The position numbers and the translations under genes are program-made. Source: Silene conica (Eukaryota > Streptophyta > Magnoliopsida > Caryophyllales > Caryophyllaceae). From it: a stretch of DNA of 64,000 nucleotides. Positions 35,026-43,419 of this stretch are shown here, one piece after another. The notes beneath the pieces are model-generated. The model had not been told where the DNA came from and made no database searches. It worked only from the letters and a program-made list of their open reading frames with translations. Location: assembly GCA_029255685.2 (NCBI GenBank), contig CM055313.2, forward strand, positions 76,300,641 through 76,364,640. The letters run 5' to 3'. The stretch's first letter is position 1; each line of letters starts with the position of its first letter.

Positions 35026-36033
35026 TAGACCTGTCAAAACCTGACCCGACCCAAAAATCGACCGTAACCCGACCCGTAAATAACCCGTAAATGACCAGGT
35101 TTTTTCAACCCGAACCCGAAAGATACCCGAACCCGTTTTGACCCGTAAATAGCGGGTCAAAACCCGACCCGCAGCGGGTTGACCGTTGGGTTAAGACAAT
35201 ATATCATTTTTAAAATATACGATGTCATAAGTATTGATGACTTATAATTTTTTGAGAAGAAATATGTATATATATGCGGTATGTCACGTCACCACCTCAA
35301 ACAACATGCCACGTCATCACCTCAAAGTGTGTCGTCACTTTCACCGTGGTACGTCGAATTGCATTCCACGTCAGCAGCGCCAACTCATCACCTCGAACCA
35401 CATGCCACGTCATCAAATCGAAGTGTGTGTCACGTCGTTACTTTTAGTGTAGTACGCCAAGTTACATTCCACGTTAGCACTGTCACCTCATTATTTCGAC
35501 GGACCACATGTCACATCATTACATCGAAATGTGTGTCACACGCTCACTTAAACCTCCCTCCACATAATTGCCTAGGACCACATGCCACATCATCACCTCA
35601 AAATATGTGTCATACCGTCACTTTCACCGTATTACGTCGAACTGAACCGCACTTCACATCAACACTTCCACCTTATCACCTCAGATCACATGTCACGTCT
35701 ATCATTGTTATCTTATTTGAGTCTCATTATTGTACTTAGCGAGTTAGTAAAGGTGATGATGATGGTAAGGGCAAAAATGGTAACAATTAAGTTGACTAAG
35801 ACGAGCAAGCGGATAGAAAACGTATATAGGGTAAGAATTACGATATAAAAGAAGTTCTAAAAAATGCGAGGAAAATATGTTGATTAACCCGTATTTTTAC
35901 ACGAACTCGACCCAGAACCCGTATAGACATGACCCGTATTTAACCCGACGCGAAATACACCCGACCCGTATTTTACCCGAACCCGTATCTACCCGACCCG
36001 CAACCCGCCCGTTCGACCTGTTTGACAGGTCTA
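35026..36033. mobile_element. hAT-type nonautonomous transposon (1.0 kb)
   Basis: TIRs tagacctgtcaaaac and (inverse) tagacctgtcaaac, flanked by the perfect 8-bp target duplication gtgacaac (35018-35025 and 36034-36041). Subterminal regions on both sides are made of repeated 'acccgacccgta' blocks (35040-35190, 35885-36015). The middle contains an irregular tandem repeat. There is no transposase. Confidence 0.9.
35281..35700 (+). repeat. irregular tandem repeat rich in CACGTC
   Basis: Four to five degenerate units, about 75-107 bp apart, each with a 'ccacatgccacgtcatcac' start, a 'gtgtgtcac(a/g)' block and a 'cgtcgaa/tacgtcgaact' block. ACGT cores of the plant bZIP-binding type recur throughout. 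The array keeps one plus-strand frame open for 152 codons (35281-35739), a by-product of the repeat. Confidence 0.65.
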
Positions 36034-36067
36034 GTGACAACTGACAACTCTAAGACAAAAAACAATT

Positions 36068-36097
36068 ATTGCTATTGCTATTGCTATTGCTATTGCT
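36068..36097 (+). repeat. microsatellite (attgct)5
   Basis: Five perfect attgct units directly upstream of the next MITE. Confidence 0.9.
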
Positions 36098-36115
36098 TTT
36101 AGCGGTTGGACTTAG

Positions 36116-36332
36116 GCGCTGTTCTTTTGGATTTCAAGTTACTTAATTTAAGTTCAGTTCAGATTCAATAAGTTCAATTCAGATACTATAAGTTCAGTTT
36201 AATTCCTATAAGTTCAGTTCAGTTCAGTTCTAAGTTCAGTTCAGTTCAGATCCTCTAAGTTTAGTTCAGTTCAATTCAATTTAGTTCCTATAAGTTTAAT
36301 TCAGTTCAGTTTCAATCCAAAAGAACGGGCCT
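36116..36332. mobile_element. MITE filled with agttc repeats
   Basis: Inverse ends 'gcgctgttcttttgg' and 'ccaaaagaacgggcc'. The interior is almost entirely imperfect (agttc)n with 'cctataagtt' spacers (about 36140-36315). The flanks 'cttag' and 'ttaag' are not a clean target duplication. Probably a hAT-like MITE. Confidence 0.55.
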
Positions 36333-36430
36333 TAAGTGAGTTAAGTCCTTTAATTCACACTTAAGCAATTTTGATTTAGTTATAATATTTTGTACGGAAG
36401 ATTAATATTATTGAACGACCTACGATTATA

Positions 36431-36694
36431 CTCCCTCATAATTGATATAACTTTACCTATTGAGGAAAGGTAAAAAAAAAATAAGAAAATGGATTAAATA
36501 AGGGGAAGGTATTGAAGTGGCGTTAGGTGATTGAAGAAAAAGAATGTATCTTGGGTTATTATTGTGAGATGAAATGATTAAATAAGCATAAAATATAAAT
36601 ATTGTAGGGTATTGTTGTGGAATGAGGTAATAAAAATAAGAATAAAACTTTGTCAAATATAGAAATAGGAAAGATTATTTTGAATAAGAGGAAG
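36431..36694. mobile_element. degenerate Stowaway MITE
   Basis: Begins ctccctcataattg after TA and ends 'gaataagaggaag' before TA (36695-36696). The interior resembles Stowaway elements in this window ('gggtattgttgtgg'). TIRs are decayed. Confidence 0.6.
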
Positions 36695-36696
36695 TA

Positions 36697-37684
36697 TGTC
36701 CTAACGAACTTCACCACTTATAAGTGTTACCATTCGTCCGGAATCGAACCGAAAAACCTGAAGACCGGAGTGGAGAACTCAAAGACAGTAATACCTTTTT
36801 TTGAAAATCTTCCGACTGTAACAGTTCGATCTGAATTAGAAAAAATATTACTTCAATGGAAATTTGAATGGAATTGGAGAATAATTTTTGAACTTGGAAA
36901 AAAAATTAGTTTAGATCTTTTAGGTCTTTCTTAAGCCCTTAAAACCTTTGTTCTATGCTCCTATTTTTTGGTTTTGTTTTTTTACGTTTTTCTAAGGACG
37001 AGAGAATTCACAACCACTATATTTGGTGCGTGTTAGATAAACTCCCGATTATACGTATTAGCATGCAAGTCACGTATATTAAAGGTAGGCCACTCAAACA
37101 TGACAACTCGAAGTAGTCTAGAAGGTATAACCTCAACCATAAATCATAAATACAACACTTAAAAAGTTTCTCTTAAGGAGACTTGAAACTAAAACCCCTA
37201 CGATTTTTACCAGAGTTTTATGGTTAGATTGGTTAAGTACCAATGCAAATGACCTTAGCATCATAACATAGACGAGTCGACGCTGAGTCGTAAAAATATA
37301 TCGAGATAATAGAGAAATTCTTGTACGAGTTTCCAAGTTTCCAAGTTTCCAAATTCCATAGATGTCTCATACTATTTCGATTATTAGTACAAACTAGAAA
37401 AGAAGCACACAAGAGATAGTTAGATAGCCAATCTCAGGAAAATTCTTAAAACCACATTTTCCTCCAACTGCATGCCAATAACACAGAATGGCATGAGATT
37501 TCCTCATTTCCTGCATTGGGACAAATGCAGAAACAGTGAGTTTTAAATATGCAGCGGGCTGACAATTTACTAATCTTCGTATGATCATTTGTTTAACCTC
37601 GATTAAAATATTCCTCGCAAAAAATAAAAAGGGAAACGAATGATTGAGAAAGGGAGTAATCTATATGCCAAGTTTCGACTTACA
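36697..37684. other. sequence 3' of the lectin gene, no supported gene
   Basis: A plus-strand frame open to 36934 (ending 'ELGKKISLDLLGLS') has protein-like composition but matches nothing I recognise and overlaps a MITE at its start. The rest is the 3' flank of the minus-strand lectin gene. A small repeat 'gtttccaa' occurs near 37330-37350. Confidence 0.4.
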
Positions 37685-39252
37685 CTAAGGCACAAATTTC
37701 CATTTCTGGTTGGCACCCTTCAAGTTTTTAGAGAATGAAACATATTTGCCGCTGCCAGTTGGAGCATCCATTGCTAAGCCATTGTTATTAACCGTCACTA
37801 AGAAACTATAACCATAGCCGTCGGTTTCGCTTTCAGTCCATTGAAGTGATCCCATCTTCATTATTAGGCCTGTCAACCAATTGCAACTGCTCCAAATTTC
37901 AGACAATTCATATGTTAGATCGACTAAATTTCTTAATTATTAAGACCTGGCAAACGAGTCGTGATAGTCCAAATATCGAGGTTTGCCTGCTTGAGTGGGC
38001 TCGTTTAATTGAGGTCTACGATGAGTATGGAAGGAAACGATCCTAAAATGGGACGGAAACTCACTGGTTGATCAGTTGAAAATTGTTTTGCAGCCAGAAA
38101 ATTAGATTTGTTGACAAGCATAAAGCTCCCGGCTTTAGTGTTTTGACTATCATCCTTGTACCATTGCTGCACTCACAAACGTCAATGTATAAACAATCAA
38201 CATTGATTCATAAAATCATCTGATCAAGGAAGATTAATGTAATTGCGACAGTATCTAACCTGAGTCGGATCCTGGGGATTAGGACTAACAAGAACTAGTT
38301 TCCCAGCTTGAATCGCAACACAGTACTGGGCATCCCCAGCTAAGCAGTAAATCATGTTACTAGGCTGCTTATACACAGGACGAGGAGGAGCAGGGGCGGG
38401 AGTAGAAACTTGTTTAGGTTTCGATTTGCAAACACGGACAAGTTTCCATTGAGCATTCTCTCCAACTCCGCTGGGAATTGCACTAGGATAAAGAGAGATC
38501 ATTGTGCCATCAAAGATGATACCATTCCAAGCATCCATACCCAAGCTAGTATTCCTAAGGGGCCTCAAACTGGTAAAACCATCCCCGAAGTCTCCCATTT
38601 CCGTCCACCTAGACGATGAATCGGAAAACCAAGCTAACTCGATCATACGTAACTGGATCATTATTCACACCAAAACATTGAGTTTGTTAGAGCAAAGTTA
38701 TAAATTATTTTACAATTGTATACATGACAAGTTTTGTTATTCTGAAGTTGAACTAGCCATGGTATTGGTTCATATAATCATATCAAACCTCACCTGATCA
38801 CCAACTCCGTAATGTTCGATTTCCATATTACCAGAGTATTTGTTAACCAGATTAAAGCCCTCGTCGCATTTCTGTTTGTGCCAGATCTGATTTCACAGAA
38901 ACATAGATAACAAATCATTAAATTGAACTTTTTTCGAGCAACAATAACCAGACTCGAACCACTGTGAGTTAATGTCTTTTTTTTTGTCAATAGAGTTCAT
39001 CACCATGGACAACATTGAGTAATCTAACATCACTGGTTGACAGAGTTAGCAAAAGCGCATATTGTTCGGAATTACCCAATAATCCGCAACTATAAGTATA
39101 TATAATACGTATGAAAGAAGCGAAACAATAAAGAATAGAACCTGATAGGGGTCGTTGTCATCAGGAAGAGTAAGAACCAATTTGTCGTCACGAGACGTAA
39201 CACAGTAATCACCACCAGGCCCCTTCCTTCTACAAAAAAGCCTAGAAGCCAT
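37685..39252 (-). CDS. two-domain EUL lectin (ricin-B-like fold, R40 type)
   Basis: Euonymus-lectin (EUL) family protein. These are nucleocytoplasmic carbohydrate-binding proteins, often induced by osmotic stress or ABA; it is not a toxin. Exons on the minus strand: 39252-39142, 38886-38794, 38652-38260, 38166-38065 and a last exon ending in TGA or TAA at 37685. All are phase 0 with GT-AG, except the last junction. Domain 1: 'RLFCRRKGPGGDYCVTSRDD', 'DPYQ|IWHK', 'SRWTEMGDFGDGF', 'LGMDAWNG', 'ENAQWKLV'. A Pro-rich linker follows ('TPAPAPPRPVYKQP'). Domain 2: 'NMIYCLAGDAQYCVA', 'PTQ|QWYKDD', 'GSLQWTESETDGYGY', 'NNGLAMDAPTG', 'ANQKWKFVP'. For the last exon, AG at 37870-37871 would put the frame out by one. 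AG at 37856-37857 restores frame (289 residues) but drops about 12 residues of the conserved strand. There is no signal peptide. Confidence 0.85.
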
Positions 39253-39298
39253 GGAAATTAAATGTGATGGTATTATGTAATCTACTTAACTGAGTCCA

Positions 39299-39307
39299 TT
39301 TATATAA
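39299..39307 (-). promoter_or_regulatory. TATA box of the lectin gene
   Basis: Minus-strand ctttatataa-type sequence about 50 bp upstream of the start codon, the only TATA-like site at a plausible distance. The short distance would imply a very short 5' UTR. Confidence 0.4.
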
Positions 39308-39309
39308 AG

Positions 39310-39732
39310 CTCATTTGATATTTCTACCTTTGCGTTCTGACGTAAATTAAACCGTGTTGTACGTCAAAACGTGCTATTAAGAGAGGTTGTCACAGTGCGT
39401 GGGGCTTTAAGATGTGTAGTTGTATACTATTCATGTCTTAAATTTGTTGTGGTTGAATAATCTTCTACTCTTTTTGTCGCCATAAATGACCAACTTGAGA
39501 CTACCGTATATCTTTTGTTTGAATTGAAGGTAAATAATTCAATTCGCTTTCACTTGATCTACCATCCGTAAACCACACATGCAATTTATTGGTTGTTTAT
39601 ATACAGAAGTTTTTGTTAGGGTATTAAATTTGCATAATTGCTTTTTCATGTACGCATTTTGCTTAATCATCGACATTTTTTCATAAAATTGACATACATT
39701 ACCCTTTCAATCCTCCCTTTCTCCCTTCCCCA
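39310..39732. other. upstream region of the lectin gene
   Basis: AT-rich, no ORF and no terminal repeats. Likely promoter-proximal sequence, bounded by a hAT insertion at 39741. Confidence 0.4.
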
Positions 39733-40368
39733 ATTATTACTAGGGCTGAGCAAAAAATATCCGATACGAATTTTTTTCCGAATCCGATCCGAAATCCGAA
39801 AAAAATAATACGAATATATGGATATCATTCAAATTGGAGATCCGATCCGGTTTTTTCCGAATAATATGGATTGGATGTGGATTGTGATTTTCTTAAAATT
39901 GGATATCCGAATCCGATCCGAATCATAAAAATTAATAAAAAACATGGAAAAAACCAAAAAACCAAAACATTTTACCATTATTTTTGCGTTGTTTGATAAA
40001 TATTGATTGTTAATGTTATAAACATAATCGAGAAGTGTGACAAAAGAAATGGATTTTCATTATACACATTGTCTTTTTTTTTCCTTGTTTGGTTTCAGTG
40101 GCGGACCTAGAAAATTGGTGCCGAGGGGGCACTAATTTTTTTTAACGCGCATTTTTATGCACGTCTAAGACTACATTTTTTTAATTTTTTATTTAAATTA
40201 GTTATTATTATACACATAAAAGAATAAAAATAATAATAAGTAGTCTTATAGATATTTTTTTTTAAAAAATAATGTCTTCTCTAAAATATTTTAAATTTTG
40301 AATATATGTAAAAACAATATTTGTTTTGGTTAATATAACTAACATTAGTAGTTAATTTAACAATAATA

Positions 40369-40430
40369 GTAAGTGGTTCAATGGTTTAGAATTTGTTAAT
40401 TCATCCGAAGGTCATGTGTTCGAATCACAG
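40369..40430 (+). other. tRNA-like segment with A- and B-box-like motifs
   Basis: 'taagtggttcaatggttta' resembles a Pol III A box, and 'ggtcatgtgttcgaatcac' contains a B-box-like GTTCGAATC at the right spacing. It does not fold into a full tRNA cloverleaf by eye. Probably a tRNA-derived SINE head trapped in the MITE. Confidence 0.4.
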
Positions 40431-40508
40431 TTGAAGCGATTTTTACATATATATTTGAACAAAGTGGGCCTGGGGCCCAAAAAAAAAAATTTAGTGAAAT
40501 GTTGCTAT

Positions 40509-40570
40509 CAAGGATTGAACTCAGGACCACCTAGATAATATTCACTACCTTTACCAACTATGCTATGACA
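40509..40570 (-). other. second tRNA-like segment, opposite strand
   Basis: Minus strand: 'tagttggtaaaggtagtga' (A-box-like), then 'ggtggtcctgagttcaatc' with a B-box-like GAGTTCAATCC. It faces the segment at 40369 within the same MITE. Confidence 0.4.
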
Positions 40571-40959
40571 ACTTCACATACATATAAGATACTTATAAAA
40601 AATTTATTCCAAAAATGTTACGGGGTCACGTGACCCCGCGGGACCCCTCCTGGGTCCGCCACTGTTTGGTTTTGAAACACAAAATATACTCATTAGTCGA
40701 AAAATGAATTTTTTCTAGTGATAATCTTTGAATGATTCATTCTACACCGTAATTTGTTAATTTTTTAATATGCATTTAAAACTGGATCTAATCCGGTTTC
40801 CGAAATGTGGATATCCGAATTTTCGGATTCCGAATTTTTGGATATCCGAATATTCGGATCTGGATGTGGATCGTCAAAAATGATATTTTTAAAACTGGAT
40901 ATCCGATCCGAATTTCAAAACCTGACGGATATCCGGTTTTGCTCACCCTTAATTATTAC

Positions 40960-41414
40960 CCATCATACTCCTGCCTTCAAACCCCGATTAGCCAGACGGT
41001 CTCCTCCATGTCGGCTAACTTATCCATGTAGTCATCGTTGCTGGACTATACATAAGCACATTTTTCTCAAAAACAGGATTCTGAGACTAGGCATCAACAT
41101 TTCATATCTAACTAATAGTTTACTATTTTCCTAAATAAAGTTGAGAAATGTACTTATTTTAAAATCTTAATTATATAATTTATTCATGATCTACGTCGTA
41201 GTAGGGAGATCAAAATGCCAAACAGAAATAAAGTGGGTAGGTGCGGGACGACAGTACCGAAAGGGGTAAGAGACGAAGTCAGTGGCGGAGGGCTCTTAGA
41301 TTGGTGGTGACGGCAAATTGGTAATTTGGATGAAGAAAATTGAAAAAAGATGGTGTGAAATGGGAAGGGTAAAATGTCCAATTATGTACATGATTGAGTA
41401 AAACATTTATATGA
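40960..41414. other. noncoding spacer
   Basis: No supported gene. Short open frames on both strands (40805-41134, 41184-41381) have no family resemblance. The first largely reads through hAT subterminal repeats. Confidence 0.4.
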
Positions 41415-42135
41415 ATGAGCACCACCCAAAATTTAGGGACGTGCTAAATCCTACACGCGCAAAATGCTTAATCCAACACATTTTTCCCACTTTATTCCGA
41501 TTTTATCCCTGTTATTTCTACACGTAATAAGAGAACAAATTGTTAAACAAAAACCCTAGAAATCCCCCAAAAAAACCACCACTGAATCCCCACCTGCCGC
41601 CCAACCAACAACCTTATAAACTAACCAATGACATATATGGGTTAGTCCTCGGCCCATGGGGATGGAGAAGGGAGATCGACGACCATGGAGTCATTGAGGA
41701 AGAGAGGAAGGGGGAAGGGGGAACGAGAAGGGACAGGCCGCGCAGGGGGTGTTCGACGTCGTAAGTCACCGGCAACAGGGTTAATCGACGACGAAGAAGT
41801 GGTTGCCGGCTCAGAGGTGGTCGTCACCGGTGTTGAGGGAAAGGTGGAAGCGATATGGTCGACGACGATTAGGTGTTGAGAAAGGGAGAAGGGGAAAGGG
41901 GAAGAACGAGTCGTTGGCGGGGTGTTCAACATAGTAGAGTGGCCGATGGTAAACTTGGTCGTAGGTGCCCAGTGGTCGGCGGTCAGGGGCTGAAGGATGG
42001 CTGTAGGCGGTCAGGGGTGGTGTGAGGAGGATTGGGGTTTTTTTTAATGAAGGGTAATGATGGAAAAAAAGAAACAAAATGTGTTGGATGTAATAAAAGT
42101 TTGTGCGGGATTTAGCAATTGCGAAAATTTATTGG
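41415..42135. mobile_element. Mutator-like element with long TIRs and GC-rich core
   Basis: Left arm 'gctaaatcctacacg...taatccaacacattttt' (about 41430-41490) is matched inversely on the right by 'gctaaatcccgcaca...tacatccaacacatttt' (about 42065-42125). Similarity continues outward through 'acccaa..attt'. The core (about 41640-42010) is clearly more GC-rich than its surroundings, with ORFs on both strands and short purine runs. I cannot identify the core sequence. Long TIRs and a foreign core suggest a MULE, possibly a Pack-MULE. No target duplication was found. Confidence 0.5.
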
Positions 42136-42728
42136 GTCTGATTATGTTGATTTACGATAAAGATAAATGAAGTTAAGAAAAATGAACGATGAGTGGGAGA
42201 TGTTACATCAAGCTCTTGGAAGATGTTTTTTAAGATGGCTTGACGGTTATTCAGCCGTCTTCCCACTAAGGAGTAGTTTATAAAGATCTGAATAGTGTCT
42301 ATTTAAGGAGTCGTTGAAGGAACAAGATATCAACTCAAACAACAACTATAACCACTTAGTCTATCTTTAGATCGTAGGTAGATTCTTAGGCTTATATTAT
42401 TAGATTTAGAATCTACCAGTACTTTTGTAAAGATTCTAATGTTGTGTTATTGAGTCTTTTTAGATATATAAGTATCGTTGGAGATTTTTGTGTTTGAGTT
42501 TAATTTGGGAGTTTTATCATTCATTCTTGATCGCTAAATTATTAAAAGTAATTTAACGTTGTATAATAGATTACGCATCTACAACTCTGACTCAAATCTC
42601 TATATTAAAAGGTGAATTACAAAGTGTAGGAGACTAGTTACAACCTCTAGGATATCGTAAGGTATTATGCTTGTTTCCACACAAGCACACATATTATAAA
42701 TATTATGTTAAGGTATTGTGCTTGTTTC
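42136..42728. other. noncoding flank with 50-bp tandem repeat
   Basis: No gene. Near its right end is one unit of an approximately 51-bp repeat ('gtttccacacaagcacacat', then 'gttaaggtattgtgctt'). Two more units lie after the copia element (49934-50015), so the copia landed inside a three-copy array. Confidence 0.6.
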
Positions 42729-42939
42729 TATTGAAGATATTCCAGAATCCTAATATTCTGAGAATATTATGTTTATAGTTAGTATTTTGTATAATCTGAA
42801 CTTACTGTAAATTAGCTAGATTGTATATTCTGTTTCCTAGTTTATAGTATTTGCTTCCTTATACAACTCTATGTACTACTGTATTTAACCTTAGTCTGAT
42901 ATCAATAATAGTTAAGCTTTTCATTATACTAATTTTATA
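42729..42939 (+). repeat. copia 5' LTR (211 bp)
   Basis: Runs from TATTGAAGATATTCC to ...CTAATTTTATA. Both boundaries follow from comparison with the 3' LTR, from the GTTTC duplication and from the primer binding site. It starts with TA and ends with TA instead of TG...CA. Confidence 0.92.
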
Positions 42940-42952
42940 TGGTATAAGAGCC
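42940..42952 (+). promoter_or_regulatory. copia primer binding site (tRNA-Met)
   Basis: TGGTATAAGAGCC directly follows the 5' LTR. It matches the initiator-tRNA complement TGGTATCAGAGCC with one difference. Confidence 0.85.
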
Positions 42953-43062
42953 AATCAATCCTCCCTCTCAAACTTTCGTTCTTCCTGCAATTTTTTTTTT
43001 CAAAGGCTGGCAACTCATCTATCCTTCAAAACGCCCTTGAACCATCGACCCCTCTTATAGCT

Positions 43063-43419
43063 GTGAGTCTCAGTACGGTTACCCAACTTACCCCGTCAAC
43101 CTATCGCTCCGGGTCACGGGCAATAGAAGACCTTCTGTTCGGGTACGATCTCTACAAGTACTTGGACGGATCCCATCAATGCCCCGCTGCCACTGTCGAA
43201 GATGCAAATAAGGCTGTCACTAACAACCCAATCTACTCGACATGGCAACGTCAAGACAGGTTGCCCAGTGGCGCCATTCGTGGTACTATTTCCAGTACCA
43301 TTACGCCTCTGCTCCTCAACTCACAGACATCACAAGAGATATGGACCCTCCTTCGCAAAACTTACGCGAACCCGTCTCGTGGTCACATACTTCAACTCAA
43401 AGATCGCCTCCAATCCATC
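43063..43419 (+). pseudogene. copia gag, 5' part
   Basis: Encodes the N-terminal gag region with 'DLYKYLDGS', 'YSTWQRQDRLPSGAI', 'QEIWTLLRKTYANPSRGHI' and 'LKDRLQSI', typical of copia gag. The frame is cut at 43419 by the nested element and resumes at 46589. In the present sequence it stops soon after the junction. Confidence 0.87.

Larger units (their letters stand above)
34652..36050. mobile_element. MITE split by a hAT element
   Basis: Left arm (34652 on) reads gagcaataactatagaaaaac and the right arm, inversely, gagttgtcagttgtcaccaa then 'taactcaaaaaaaagttc'. Both flanks carry TA (34650-34651, 36051-36052). The arms share 'caataact...aaagttc'. It is probably Harbinger- or Stowaway-like. 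A hAT element (35026-36033) lies inside its right arm. A 22-bp direct duplication (aattaattattattttttag) occurs at about 34822-34864. Confidence 0.5.
40096..40664. mobile_element. hAT-type MITE nested in the element above (569 bp)
   Basis: TIRs cagtggcggacctag and (inverse) cagtggcggacccag, with the perfect 8-bp target duplication tttggttt (40088-40095, 40665-40672). The interior carries two tRNA-like segments facing each other. Confidence 0.92.
39741..40951. mobile_element. hAT-type transposon (1.2 kb) with nested hAT
   Basis: TIRs tagggctgagcaaaa and (inverse) taagggtgagcaaaa, with the perfect 8-bp target duplication attattac (39733-39740, 40952-40959). Subterminal regions consist of repeated 'atccgaatccgatccg' motifs on both sides (39760-39920, 40800-40935). 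There is no transposase. A second hAT element lies inside. Confidence 0.9.

Noticed and set aside
35281-35739. 152-codon frame rich in His, Ser and Thr
   Set aside because: Produced by the CACGTC repeat within a hAT element.
36650-36934. 94-codon frame with protein-like composition, considered as organelle DNA insertion or small gene
   Set aside because: It overlaps the end of a Stowaway MITE and I could not match it to any plastid, mitochondrial or nuclear protein I know.
37685-39252. Type 2 ribosome-inactivating protein (ricin-like toxin)
   Set aside because: Only EUL lectin domains are present. There is no N-glycosidase A chain and no signal peptide.
40369-40570. Genuine tRNA genes
   Set aside because: Only A- and B-box-like motifs are seen; no acceptor or anticodon stem can be drawn, and they sit in a transposon.
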